Origin: Bacteroidia bacterium | GTDB lineage: Bacteria > Bacteroidota > Bacteroidia > CAIKAF01 | Length of the DNA: 64,000 nucleotides | Assembly (NCBI GenBank): GCA_030427255.1 | Contig: JAUHWY010000012.1 | Location: 16,453-80,452, forward strand | Direction: 5' to 3' | In this document: positions 26,537 to 34,867 of the stretch, piece after piece | How the letters are laid out: each line of letters starts with the position of its first letter | Numbering within the stretch: the stretch's first letter is position 1 | Made by a program: the position numbers and the translations under genes | Notes under the pieces: model-generated | Told to the model about the DNA's origin: nothing | What the model saw: the letters and a program-made list of their open reading frames with translations, nothing else | The model's database searches: none

Positions 26537-27571
26537 ATGGAAACATTTTTAGGACTTGATTATCCCACTTGGTGGTTTTTAATCATTGGTGCTGTTTTTT
26601 CGGGATACGCCATTTTGGATGGCTTTGATTTAGGCGCCGGTGCCTTGCATTTGTTCCTTAGGAAGGAGGAAAGCCGCCGCATAGCCATCAACGCCATAGG
26701 TCCGGTTTGGGATGGCAATGAGGTTTGGTTGGTAATAGGTGGAGGTGCTTTGTTTGCCGGATTTCCGGAGGTATATGCCACCCTGTTCTCCGCCTTTTAT
26801 ATTCCTTTTATGCTGTTTTTGGTGGCCCTTATATTTCGTGCCATCAGCATTGAATTTCGCGGCAAAGAGCCCATGGCTTGGTGGAAAAAACTGTGGGATT
26901 GGTCTTACTCCATAAGCTCCATACTCTTGGCGGTACTCCTCGGGGTAGTGGTAGGAAATCTCATTCTGGGATTTCCACTGGACGAACAAGGCGTTTACCG
27001 CGGTAGTTGGCTTTCTTTTGTCAATCCCTTTGCGGTACTCACCGGACTGGTTACCCTCTTTGCCTTTGCCATGCATGGTGGATTGTATTTGTTGCTCAAA
27101 ACCCAAGGGCGCTTGTTTCAACGCATGCGTTTTTTGCTAAGAGGAGCCATGATTGGCTTCATCCTTACCCTGGTTTTGGCCACGCTCTATGTGTTGCTCT
27201 ACATTCCACACATGTCCGATAAGCTTAGAGCCAACCCCTGGATGTTTGCCTTGCCCGTGGTCTTGACCTTGCTGCTGGCCAATATTCCGCGCGAAGTCAT
27301 CAAAGGCCGCTACCTGCGCGGTTTTATAAGCAGTGCTTTGGTCTTGGCGGTGCTGCTCATGGTGGTGAGTGTGGAGTTGTTTCCTGTGCTGTTGTTTGAC
27401 CCGGTTCAGCCACAGAATAGCCTGGACATTTACAAAGCCGCCTCCAGCGACAAAAGCCTCGGCATCATGCTCACCGTTGCTGCCATAGGCGTACCCTTGG
27501 TGGCCATTTACACGGCTTTTGTCTTTTGGACCTTCCGCGGAAAAGTAAAAGTGGACGAACACAGCTATTGA
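26537..27571 (+). CDS. cydB: Cytochrome bd ubiquinol oxidase subunit II
   Basis: A 344-aa membrane protein, partner of CydA, 11 bases downstream. Signatures include WWFLIIGAVFSGYAILDGFD, GPVWDGNEVWLVIGGGALFA and AMHGGLYLLLKTQG. It has eight to nine membrane helices and normal length, slightly short. It ends the sulfur/bd cluster; an inverted repeat begins seven bases after its stop (27579-27620). No CydX-like small gene is visible after it. Confidence 0.96.
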   Translation: METFLGLDYPTWWFLIIGAVFSGYAILDGFDLGAGALHLFLRKEESRRIAINAIGPVWDGNEVWLVIGGGALFAGFPEVYATLFSAFYIPFMLFLVALIFRAISIEFRGKEPMAWWKKLWDWSYSISSILLAVLLGVVVGNLILGFPLDEQGVYRGSWLSFVNPFAVLTGLVTLFAFAMHGGLYLLLKTQGRLFQRMRFLLRGAMIGFILTLVLATLYVLLYIPHMSDKLRANPWMFALPVVLTLLLANIPREVIKGRYLRGFISSALVLAVLLMVVSVELFPVLLFDPVQPQNSLDIYKAASSDKSLGIMLTVAAIGVPLVAIYTAFVFWTFRGKVKVDEHSY

Positions 27572-27578
27572 TTGGGGC

Positions 27579-27620
27579 TTTGGGCCCTCGCCCATAGGAA
27601 CATTCCGCTTCGTTTCCGGC
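27579..27620 (-). repeat. Right inverted repeat bracketing the sulfur cluster
   Basis: Reverse complement of 17924-17965 with five mismatches in 42 bases. It begins eight bases after the cydB stop. With its partner it encloses the ten-gene cluster at 9.6-kb distance. Confidence 0.8.
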
Positions 27621-27643
27621 CTTTGCTCCGGTCTCCCTAGCCC

Positions 27644-27712
27644 GGGCCGGGCCTCCCTAAGGCTCCGGGTTCCTCCTAAGGTCGGAATCCTCGCCCAAGG
27701 GAGGCCCGGCCC
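27644..27712. repeat. GC-rich perfect 15-bp inverted repeat
   Basis: GGGCCGGGCCTCCCT (27644-27658) and AGGGAGGCCCGGCCC (27698-27712) are perfectly complementary around a 39-base spacer. It is part of the ~900-base gene-free stretch after cydB and could act as a strong transcript 3' barrier. No T-run follows. Confidence 0.7.
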
Positions 27713-27890
27713 GGTCGTCGGGCGGCCCTCCACTAGGCCGGGGGGCCATATTATGATTTCGTTTACCCAAATTTTTTACCCCTTGCCGCGGCTAATTTCC
27801 ACGGATCGAAAGCAGAAAAGCCCCATGGCTAAACCATGGCCTTTTGACCTTATTTTAGGCCATAAAAAACACATGCGTTCACCGCCACCA

Positions 27891-27956
27891 ATCTCTACAT
27901 GAAAAGAGCTAAATAATTGATAATCAATACTAATGAAAATTAAAAATCTCTACATG
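27891..27956. repeat. R4 66-bp element, copy A
   Basis: ATCTCTACATG occurs at 27891 and 27946, exactly 55 bases apart, with AAATAATTGATAATCAAT starting 20 bases in. The same layout and spacing recur at 34364-34428. The central ATTGATAATCAAT is a near-palindrome. No coding frame is present. Confidence 0.75.
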
Positions 27957-28169
27957 TGGGCTTTTGGGCATTTCGGTCCCGGAACGGTCAAAAAAAACAT
28001 TCTTTTGGCCCAAATTCGAGCTATAGAAAGCAAAGCCAAAGGGTTTCAAGAATGCCTATAGTATAGAGATCTCCCGCCCGGATGGAACGGAAAGCCCGGA
28101 GCAGCCAAAGGCTAAAGCCACTCAGCGGGTGGAGGCTGACCGTTTTTCGGGCAGACCCCGCACCGCTGA

Positions 28170-28316
28170 ATGGGACTGATGATACGGTGCGTTTTCAAGA
28201 CAAATTAAGGCGCAGACAAATCGAAAGGCCGGAGTTTACTAATGGTAAATGAGGACCTTGAGATTTGGCTGCAACGCAAAGTTGTCGCTAGAATAGTATC
28301 GTATCATCAGTCCCAT
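28170..28316 (+). repeat. R2 structured element, copy 3
   Basis: Arms ATGGGACTGATGATACG and CGTATCATCAGTCCCAT pair over 17 bases without mismatch although they differ from the arms of the other copies. The inner stem reads GACAA/TTGTC where copies 1 and 4 have GGCGA/TCGCC and copy 2 GGCAA/TTGCC, and CAG/CTG replaces CGG/CCG. The interior is otherwise conserved. Confidence 0.85.
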
Positions 28317-28469
28317 GGTGGCTTTGCCTTTGGCGGCGAGGACTTGCAGGGACAGCCGGAAATGCGGGCCAAAAAATAAAATTTGAGTTAAGTTTGAGGA
28401 GCCCATATTGGGGCAATTGTGCAATAGGTCTTCAAACCTGTTTAAAGTAACGAATTGTCGAATCGATCT

Positions 28470-29072
28470 ATGTTTTGGTTTTGTAAAGCTCAACTTAGGC
28501 TTGGTTTTTTTGTTGTTTCAACCCTTGGTTTGCTTTTGCCGGCCCAAGCGCAAGACAGCCTTTCGTATGGTGAAAAAAAGACGGCGCATTATGGGCTGAA
28601 AGCCGGCGTGAATTTTGCGGAGCTTTGGGGCGAGGATGCCATTGCCGAAAGCGACCGTAAAGTGGGCTATTCTTTTGGGCTTTATGCCGCTTTTCCCTTG
28701 ACCAAAAGCCTGAAACTTCAACCGGAGTTGCTTTGGTCTTTGCAGGGCGAAAGTTCAGAGAAAAAGGGGCGCTACGACATTTCTTACCTTAATATTCCGG
28801 TTATGCTTAAATGGACGGAAGGGCGGTTCTATACCGAAATTGGGCCACAATTGGGGCTTTTGACCCTTAGCAGCAGCAAGGGTGTGCCGCAAGAGGAAAG
28901 CCTGAGTGATTTCGAGACTTTCGATGTTGGAATCAACCTTGGTCTGGGCTATGAGGTTTTCGACGACTGGACGCTAAGCCTGCGGTATGGGCAAGGGTTT
29001 ATCAACCTAGTTCCGGGTAAGGATTTGAAAAACAGTGTAATATACCTCGGTATCGCTTATCGGGTTTTCTAG
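28470..29072 (+). CDS. Outer-membrane beta-barrel protein (PorT-like)
   Basis: A 200-aa protein with signal peptide MFWFCKAQLRLGFFVVSTLG ... LPAQAQ, then HYGLKAGVNFAELWGEDA, a first strand typical of the small Bacteroidota PorT/outer-membrane-beta-barrel family, about eight strands and a C-terminal RVF ending in an aromatic. The start is the ATG at 28470; a TTG at 28455 is possible. It stands alone, convergent with the next gene 44 bases away. PorT itself is a T9SS component; this may be a general family member, so function is open. Confidence 0.8.
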   Translation: MFWFCKAQLRLGFFVVSTLGLLLPAQAQDSLSYGEKKTAHYGLKAGVNFAELWGEDAIAESDRKVGYSFGLYAAFPLTKSLKLQPELLWSLQGESSEKKGRYDISYLNIPVMLKWTEGRFYTEIGPQLGLLTLSSSKGVPQEESLSDFETFDVGINLGLGYEVFDDWTLSLRYGQGFINLVPGKDLKNSVIYLGIAYRVF

Positions 29073-29116
29073 TACCTTACCCGGGTACGGGGTTTAAAAA
29101 CCGTTTGCCCAAGATT

Positions 29117-29575
29117 TTAAATTTTTTGCAAGGCAAAAAAGCAGTCAATGTCTTGAATGCGTGCAAAGTCCTCGTCCATTTGCAAGCGCTCAAAAGATAA
29201 GTGCTCATTTTTTTGGTAACCCTCCGGGAGTTCCAAATTGGTGCCGGACAGGCCGGGAAGGATTCCTTGGCGCCCATAGGCTCCGGCCGGAATTACGAAA
29301 TGTTCAAAAGGTGTGGGAGGTTCTGCTCCATGGCATTCGGGGCAGCCTAAAAAATACATCGAAGCCTTATCGGGCTGGTTCGATGCATGGGGGTTGATGC
29401 TGTGAATGCGGTAAATGACCTTGTCGGGGCATGCCGGAAGGGCAAACTGCACCAACTCCTCAAAAAGGTCTTGGGGCAAATCGTCGATTTTAAAACTGCG
29501 ATTGGCCAGGCGGTGTCCCTTAGAGGGAAAAGAACGACCTACCAGGGTCATTGATGAAAGAACAAGCAACTCCAT
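29117..29575 (-). CDS. Hypothetical protein, possibly GyrI-like
   Basis: A 152-aa soluble protein. HFVIPAGAYGRQGILPG and a following helix with SFERLQMDEDF loosely resemble the GyrI/AraC effector-binding fold (ipaG-Y pattern), and GCPECHG is a CxxC pair. I would not assign a function on this. It is 122 bases from the next minus-strand gene. Confidence 0.6.
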   Translation of the reverse strand: MELLVLSSMTLVGRSFPSKGHRLANRSFKIDDLPQDLFEELVQFALPACPDKVIYRIHSINPHASNQPDKASMYFLGCPECHGAEPPTPFEHFVIPAGAYGRQGILPGLSGTNLELPEGYQKNEHLSFERLQMDEDFARIQDIDCFFALQKI

Positions 29576-29697
29576 ACCGTTTTATCAAACCAAAATCCGT
29601 GCCTTTGTTGGGTTCGTTCAAAAGCGCTTCAAAGTTGCGCATTTGAAAGTTAAGGACAAAACAGGTTTAGGACAAGCCTTGAAAGAAAAAAGAAAAA

Positions 29698-30441
29698 TTA
29701 ACGCTTTAGTTCTTCCCTAAGTTCGGCCATCATTTCGTGCAGCTCATTCAGGTTTTTCTGAAACGTATGGGCACGCTTTCCGGTAGGAGAGAAGTGCTTT
29801 CCTCCCATTCGGTCTACAAACAAAGCTCCAAAAGCCGCGCCTAACCATTGGGTTTGATGAATTTTGGCATCGATGCGTCCATCGGCATGAATTACGGCCT
29901 TGTAAGATTTAGGCAAGGTTCTGTAAGGGCCACATCCAAAGGAGGTTACTGCCATTTTCATATTGCCCCAGTGGTCTATATTGCCTTCAAACGCGGTGGG
30001 GAAGCATAGGTCGTCATGGATGCCCAAAGAGCTGGCAGAAGCATGGGCAAAAAGTTCGCTGTGTCCCTTGGGCCTAACTCTGCCGGAAAAGGCAGTAGCA
30101 TGGCCACCCAGCCAGCCTCTACGACGCGCCGTAACCTTAAGTTTCAATTTGTCCTGCGCCAACAACTCCACATTTGTTTCTGCCAATTTGCGGTACGATT
30201 TGCGATGGGTAATCAAATACCTGTCTAAATCTGCTGCATGCTGGTCGGTTAGTATTTGGAAGCGCTGCCCTGAAAAGACATGGCCCACTTTTCGGAGCCA
30301 AGCCCGTGCGCTACCACCCGCCCGTTCTTTGGCATACAAGCTTTGCCATGCAGCTTCTTGCTTTTGCAAAAAGGCCCATTGGACAGATTCCGGTTGACGA
30401 ATATCTAAACCTTCGGAGGCGGGTATAATGTGTGTGGACAT
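29698..30441 (-). CDS. Conserved-looking protein of unknown function
   Basis: A 247-aa basic soluble protein. N-terminus MSTHIIPASEGLDIRQPESV, then a helical region (WQSLYAKERAGGSARAWLRK), a central part with LAQDKLKLKVTARRRGWLGG, GCGPYRTLPKSYKAVIHADG, and a helical C-terminal segment (FQKNLNELHEMMAELREELK). I recognise no family. Upstream is the AT-rich 297-base gap shared with divergent rmuC. Confidence 0.65.
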   Translation of the reverse strand: MSTHIIPASEGLDIRQPESVQWAFLQKQEAAWQSLYAKERAGGSARAWLRKVGHVFSGQRFQILTDQHAADLDRYLITHRKSYRKLAETNVELLAQDKLKLKVTARRRGWLGGHATAFSGRVRPKGHSELFAHASASSLGIHDDLCFPTAFEGNIDHWGNMKMAVTSFGCGPYRTLPKSYKAVIHADGRIDAKIHQTQWLGAAFGALFVDRMGGKHFSPTGKRAHTFQKNLNELHEMMAELREELKR

Positions 30442-30701
30442 AAGCGTATTGTTTGGGCTGTCTTTGGCCTAATTTGCGGATGGCATGCGTTAGCTAGGCA
30501 AAGACATAATCAACAAAAATAAGATTTATTCATGCTTTGTTAAAATTGGCATAAATTTACCTGTGTAAGGTTTTATAGAATTTATTAATATGATTTTCAA
30601 TGCTATAACGAAAATATGGGGCTAAAGTTTCATATTTTATATGAAATAAAAGGTGTTATTATTTTTTTGAAATTTAGCTAAATCAGGCCTATAATATTCC
30701 C

Positions 30702-30709
30702 TATTTTTG
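30702..30709 (+). promoter_or_regulatory. Candidate -7 element for rmuC
   Basis: TATTTTTG fits TAnnTTTG and lies 29 bases before the rmuC ATG at the end of a strongly AT-rich stretch (30442-30738) that holds no gene. Confidence 0.5.
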
Positions 30710-30738
30710 CCTAAGCCCAACCATAAACGCATAAAAGC

Positions 30739-32070
30739 ATGGAAATTCTTTGGATGGTGGCGCAGGCAATTACCTTGCTGCTGCTTATTTACCTTATTGT
30801 TAAGCATAAGCAGGCAGAAAAAGCGCAGCAAGATCCTGTAGAAAAGCTTCGACCCTACATGGAGCAAAGCATGCGCGAACACCGCAGCGAATTGTCTCAA
30901 TCCTTAAAGGACAATCGAGAAGAGCTGGCGCAAGGGCTTAATCGCTTGGGCGAACAACTGGAAATTCGCCTGAGTGCCATTCGTGAAGGCTTAGAAAAAG
31001 GGGGCAAAGAAAACCGCGAAGAACTTTCCAAAGCACTCGAATCCTTTGGAAAACGGTTTTCCGATAGCGTGCGCGAGTTCAACGAGCTTCAAAAGCAAAA
31101 GTTTGACCAAATGTCGCTTCGGCAGCAAGAGTTGGTGGAAACCACCGAGAAAAAACTCGAAAAAATGCGGGAAACCGTGGACGAAAAACTCCATAAAACG
31201 CTGGAAGAACGCTTAGGGCAGTCCTTTAAATTGGTAAGTGAGCGCCTAGAAGCCGTTCAGAAAGGCTTGGGCGAAATGCAGCACCTGGCATCCGGAGTGG
31301 GTGACCTTAAAAAAGTGCTGAGCAACGTAAAAACCCGCGGCGTTTTGGGCGAAATTCAATTGGGCAATTTGCTCGATCAAATCCTAGCTCCTGAACAATA
31401 CGATACCAACGTTAGAACCCGAAAAAACAGCAGCGAATCGGTAGAATTTGCCATAAAATTGCCGGGACGTCAAGAAAACGACGCACCGGTATACCTTCCC
31501 ATCGATGCAAAATTCCCTCAAGAAGACTACATCCGTCTGCAAACCGCCTACGATGCAGGAGATATACCTGCCATAGAATCCGCACAAAGAGCCCTTGCAC
31601 AATCCATCAAGAAATTTGCCCGAGACATTCGCGATAAATACTTGGAGCCGCCCCATACCACCGATTTTGGCATTATGTTTTTGCCCACCGAGGGGCTCTT
31701 TGCTGAAATTGTTCGACAACCCGATTTGATTGCCCAGTTGCAGCGGGAATTTAAAATCATTGTCACCGGGCCCACCACATTGGCCTCTATTCTAAACAGC
31801 TTGCAGATGGGCTTTAGAACCCTCGCGCTTCAAAAAAGAAGCAGCGAAGTATGGGAAATTCTGGGGGCTGTTAAAACCGAGTTTCACCGCTTTGGCGACG
31901 TGTTGGGCAAGGCCCAAAAGAAAATCAGCGAGGCCAACAACGAAATCGACAAACTGGTGGGTACACGCACAAGGATGATGCTTTCCAAGCTTAGAAACGT
32001 TACCGAACTTCCCGAAGAAGAGGCCCAAAAGCTTTTAGGTTCCATACCGGAAGCACCCGAGGAAGATTAA
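30739..32070 (+). CDS. rmuC: DNA recombination protein RmuC homolog
   Basis: A 443-aa protein: N-terminal membrane helix (WMVAQAITLLLLIYLIV), a long coiled coil of residues 30-180 (many Glu/Lys/Gln heptads), then the RmuC nuclease-like domain with TRGVLGEIQLGNLLDQIL, VEFAIKLPG, LPIDAKFPQEDY, GIMFLPTEGLFAEI, TGPTTLASILNSLQMGFRT and KTEFHRFGDVLGKAQKKI. The domain belongs to the PD-(D/E)XK-like superfamily and limits inversions at short inverted repeats, an interesting role in a region so rich in inverted repeats. It is monocistronic. Confidence 0.94.
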   Translation: MEILWMVAQAITLLLLIYLIVKHKQAEKAQQDPVEKLRPYMEQSMREHRSELSQSLKDNREELAQGLNRLGEQLEIRLSAIREGLEKGGKENREELSKALESFGKRFSDSVREFNELQKQKFDQMSLRQQELVETTEKKLEKMRETVDEKLHKTLEERLGQSFKLVSERLEAVQKGLGEMQHLASGVGDLKKVLSNVKTRGVLGEIQLGNLLDQILAPEQYDTNVRTRKNSSESVEFAIKLPGRQENDAPVYLPIDAKFPQEDYIRLQTAYDAGDIPAIESAQRALAQSIKKFARDIRDKYLEPPHTTDFGIMFLPTEGLFAEIVRQPDLIAQLQREFKIIVTGPTTLASILNSLQMGFRTLALQKRSSEVWEILGAVKTEFHRFGDVLGKAQKKISEANNEIDKLVGTRTRMMLSKLRNVTELPEEEAQKLLGSIPEAPEED

Positions 32071-32081
32071 GGGCAACATTG

Positions 32082-32224
32082 GAGGCCCTTGACGCGTTGT
32101 GTTTTCAAGGCGAATTAAGGCACGGCCAAATTGAAAGTCCGCAGTTTACTGGTTGTAAATGAGGAGCTTGAGATTTGGCCGAAACGCAAAGTCGCCGCCA
32201 GAATAGCATCGCGTCAATGGCCTC
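32082..32224 (+). repeat. R2 structured element, copy 4
   Basis: Arms GAGGCCCTTGACGCG and CGCGTCAATGGCCTC pair with one mismatch. The inner stems are GGCGA/TCGCC and CGG/CCG. It begins 12 bases after the rmuC stop and ends 13 bases before the convergent glycine-rich gene, so it occupies the whole shared 3' gap. Confidence 0.85.
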
Positions 32225-32236
32225 AATTGCTTTTGT

Positions 32237-33823
32237 CTACCAAGTAATGGTCACTTGCCCATGGCCATTCTGCACACCGGATTGGTTGATTTGATTGGTT
32301 CCACCGTTGAAAGAACCTCCACCACCGCCGGAGCCCCAGGAGCTTCCACTCCATCCATTGCCGCCCGGGCCGCCATTGTAGCCCCCGCCGCCGCCACCGG
32401 CACCGCGGTGACCCGCACTTCCGCCGCCACCGCCAAAACCACCGGCCGCGCCATCGTTGCCTGCCTGTCCTCCGGCGCCGCCCGACAAAGGACGTTGACC
32501 ACCGCCGCCTTGCGAAAATACCTGGCCGTTGCTGCCATCGCTTAGCCAACCGCAACCGCCGCCTCCGGTGCCCGGGCTGCCCGGACTTCCCGATTGGCTG
32601 CCACCGCCTCCTCCGTTCCCATTGGCGCCGGGAGCCCCGCTTCCGGATCCGCCCCCACTGCTAGGGCTGCTTGTGCCTGAGCCGTTGCCGCCGGGTGTAT
32701 CGGCCGCTCCACCACCACCGGCTGCGGCTACTAACAAATTATTGGACCCATTTACCCAAACGAAACTTCCTCCGCCCCCGGAGCCATTGGAACCGTTGGA
32801 ACCACTGAAACCGGTACTTCCTTCACCTCCCACCAAAATAGAAAGCGTTTGGCCGGGAGTCAAGACAAAATCTCCGGTAACGCGGGCGCCATTTCCCCCG
32901 GCATGAAAGCCTCCGGAATAGTTTTGCGCTCGATCTCCTCCGGAGGCCCCGTAAGCCGTTATGGTGGCATTGCCGGCACAAGAAGGCACCGTCCAGGTAG
33001 CTATCTGTCCGGTGTAAGTAAAGGTCTGACTCCCCGGCTGACAATTGCTAAGCGTTACTTGCTGTGTTGCGGTATCGGCGCAACCGGGACCAAAGGACAC
33101 GATATGCGTTACTGAAAAAGTCCCCGTTTGGCTCCATTGCACCGTAGGATTTGCTTGAATAGAGCTGGCCGGCGTACCATTTTGAAACGTCCAACTGTAG
33201 CTGTTCGCCCCGGAAGTGGCAGAAGTGAACTGCACATTGGAATTTATGGCCGGATTGGCAGGCGTTGTAGAAAAAGACGCATCGGGCACCTGCACGGTCA
33301 GGTTGAAACTTTGAGTGCCGCTTTGCCCGCAGCTGTTGGAAGCGGTTACGCTAATGGTTCCGGAATTGTTGCCCGAAAGCACGGTTATGGTATCGGTTCC
33401 CTGGCCCGCCACAATTTGGCTGCCTTGCGGAACCGTCCACTGGTATTGAGAGGCGCCCGGCACGGCGGGCACGGAAAACACCAGACCTTGTTGACCCGGA
33501 CACACCAAATTGGGACCTTGAATGGCCGCAGGCGTGGCCGGGGCTTGTTGGCAGTTGCATTCTATGCTTCGCCAACCGATGGTTTGGAAAAAAATTTCCA
33601 AGCAGCCGGAAGTGGTATTAAAAATCAGCAGGCCGTCGGCAGGTTGATTGATGCTGTTTCTTTGAGCGGCCGTCATGCGCGGCACCAGCAAGCCCCCTTG
33701 GGTGCTATGCACATCGAGTGCGGCCGAGGGGTCCGGCGTTTGGGTGTTGATGCCAACGGATTGAGCGGATAGGCCAACAGAAAAAATGAAAAATGCCGTA
33801 AGGGTAAGGAACAGAAATCGCAT
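32237..33823 (-). CDS. Secreted PKD / glycine-rich protein
   Basis: A 528-aa exported protein. Signal peptide MRFLFLTLTAFFIFSVGLSA; residues 22-90 form the Bacteroidota N-terminal module seen on many secreted structural proteins (VGINTQTPDPSAALDV, GLLVPRMTAAQRNSI); residues 95-270 are PKD/Ig-like beta-sandwiches (ISVTASNSCGQSG, YSWTFQNGTP); residues 270-528 are a glycine-rich domain with GGGGSFVWVNGSNNLLVAAA, GGGGAA and GGGGGGYNGGPG ending GHGQVTITW. This arrangement is that of the glycine-rich fold found in the extracellular part of ALK/LTK receptors and in bacterial surface proteins. No T9SS sorting domain is visible. Role likely surface or matrix; inferred. Confidence 0.8.
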   Translation of the reverse strand: MRFLFLTLTAFFIFSVGLSAQSVGINTQTPDPSAALDVHSTQGGLLVPRMTAAQRNSINQPADGLLIFNTTSGCLEIFFQTIGWRSIECNCQQAPATPAAIQGPNLVCPGQQGLVFSVPAVPGASQYQWTVPQGSQIVAGQGTDTITVLSGNNSGTISVTASNSCGQSGTQSFNLTVQVPDASFSTTPANPAINSNVQFTSATSGANSYSWTFQNGTPASSIQANPTVQWSQTGTFSVTHIVSFGPGCADTATQQVTLSNCQPGSQTFTYTGQIATWTVPSCAGNATITAYGASGGDRAQNYSGGFHAGGNGARVTGDFVLTPGQTLSILVGGEGSTGFSGSNGSNGSGGGGSFVWVNGSNNLLVAAAGGGGAADTPGGNGSGTSSPSSGGGSGSGAPGANGNGGGGGSQSGSPGSPGTGGGGCGWLSDGSNGQVFSQGGGGQRPLSGGAGGQAGNDGAAGGFGGGGGSAGHRGAGGGGGGYNGGPGGNGWSGSSWGSGGGGGSFNGGTNQINQSGVQNGHGQVTITW

Positions 33824-33853
33824 AGGGTGAAATTAATACAAATGGAGGGATAG

Positions 33854-33889
33854 AAAAAAAGGCTTACAACGAAAACGCTGTAAGCCTTT
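33854..33889 (-). terminator. Rho-independent terminator of tRNA-Asn transcript
   Basis: On the minus strand, AAAGGCTTACAGCG and CGTTGTAAGCCTTT pair over 14 bases (one G-U) around a short TTTT loop and run into a T-tract. It lies just after the tRNA 3' end and separates the tRNA from the glycine-rich gene. Confidence 0.9.
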
Positions 33890-33899
33890 GATTTTAAAG

Positions 33900-33973
33900 C
33901 TCCTCGGGCTGGGCTCGAACCAGCGACCCTCTGATTAACAGTCAGATGCTCTAACCAACTGAGCTACCGAGGA
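33900..33973 (-). tRNA. tRNA-Asn (GTT)
   Basis: On the minus strand the acceptor TCCTCGG pairs with CCGAGGA, the D-arm AGCTCAGTTGGTTAGAGC, the anticodon loop CTGTTAA giving anticodon GTT, and the T-arm GGTCGCTGGTTCGAGCC with the TTCGA loop are all present. Length 74 with a G discriminator, no encoded CCA. It has its own promoter (33998-34005) and terminator (33854-33889). Confidence 0.97.
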
Positions 33974-33997
33974 AGACGTTCCTGAATTTCAGGAGTG

Positions 33998-34005
33998 CAA
34001 ATATA
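33998..34005 (-). promoter_or_regulatory. -7 promoter element for tRNA-Asn
   Basis: Reads TATATTTG on the minus strand, an exact TAnnTTTG match, 24 bases before the tRNA 5' end. The CCTGAATTTCAGG palindrome at 33981-33993 lies between the two. Confidence 0.65.
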
Positions 34006-34363
34006 GCAGCCCGGCCAAATCCTACAAAGCATTATCTGAATTTTTTTTTGAAACCGGCCATTAAATCTGTTCATAGATTTGTGCCAAGCTGACTTTATGA
34101 GGCATTAGACCTCGTGCCATGCTCCCGTCAAGGGTGCAGAAAGCAATGCACCCAAACCGTGTCCGGAAAGTGAAAAATTTGGGCGCCTAATCCGTCTCCG
34201 GCCATTAGCTGCCTCCTAGGCTTGCTGCGCCGCCATGCGAGGCCAAGGAGCTTCCTTTGGTCGCTCTTGCCCTCGCGGCGGCTGTGCACCCTAGTTCGTC
34301 AGGCTAATTGGCCTGCGCCGGGGCGCGTTAAGCTCCGTTTGACCATTTTCTTAAAAGAAAAAA

Positions 34364-34428
34364 ATCTCTACATGTTTATGTTTAAATAATTGATTATCAA
34401 TGGCATTTAAAAGTGAAAATCTCTACAT
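34364..34428. repeat. R4 66-bp element, copy B
   Basis: ATCTCTACAT at 34364 and 34419, 55 bases apart, flank AAATAATTGATTATCAAT at the same offset as in copy A (27891-27956). The centre differs only by exchanging ATA for TTA inside the dyad. The gene-free stretch 33974-34867 otherwise holds GC-rich foldback sequence (34190-34330) and AT-rich sequence toward the island; an open frame at 34495-34692 has no support. Confidence 0.75.
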
Positions 34429-34867
34429 CTCTTTTTGGCCGGTGATGTGTGCCAGCCCATATAAAAGACAAAAGAAATCCCCACCGGCTAGTTTTTGTAT
34501 CGGTTCAAAAAAAGAATCCGGAATGCACCACAAAAGGTTCTTTTCATCCTGCATGGATTAGGACACCTTTTGCCTCCAAAGAAGCCTTCGTCTTCAATAA
34601 TTGAAAGAATCGATCAAAACCAAACGGCTTGTAAGTGTAGTTGCCGTTCCATATCAGACCCCAAAATCAATATCCCAAAACCTTCCTTATGAGGACACAA
34701 AGTAGCATCTTCTGTTGACCGCATGGTTTTTAAGGGAGTCTTGATGGAATTCGACTAGGTCTAACAACAAACAAATTAAAATTTATTTTAAAGTTTTATA
34801 AAGAGGTTGACCACCTTTGCACATTAAAACAAAAACAGGATTTCACTAGATTTGAAGAAGCAGCGGT

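Noticed and set aside
32251..32906. Several long antisense frames opposite the glycine-rich gene
   Set aside because: They are GC-rich shadows of Gly codons and code for Pro/Ala-rich nonsense.
33900..33973. tRNA-Asn as integration site of the 35-61 kb island
   Set aside because: The island lies on the 5' side of the tRNA, no integrase is present, and I see no duplicated tRNA 3' end.
34495..34692. 65-aa open frame before the island
   Set aside because: It begins at TTG, has no recognisable features and lies in a gene-free stretch between repeats.
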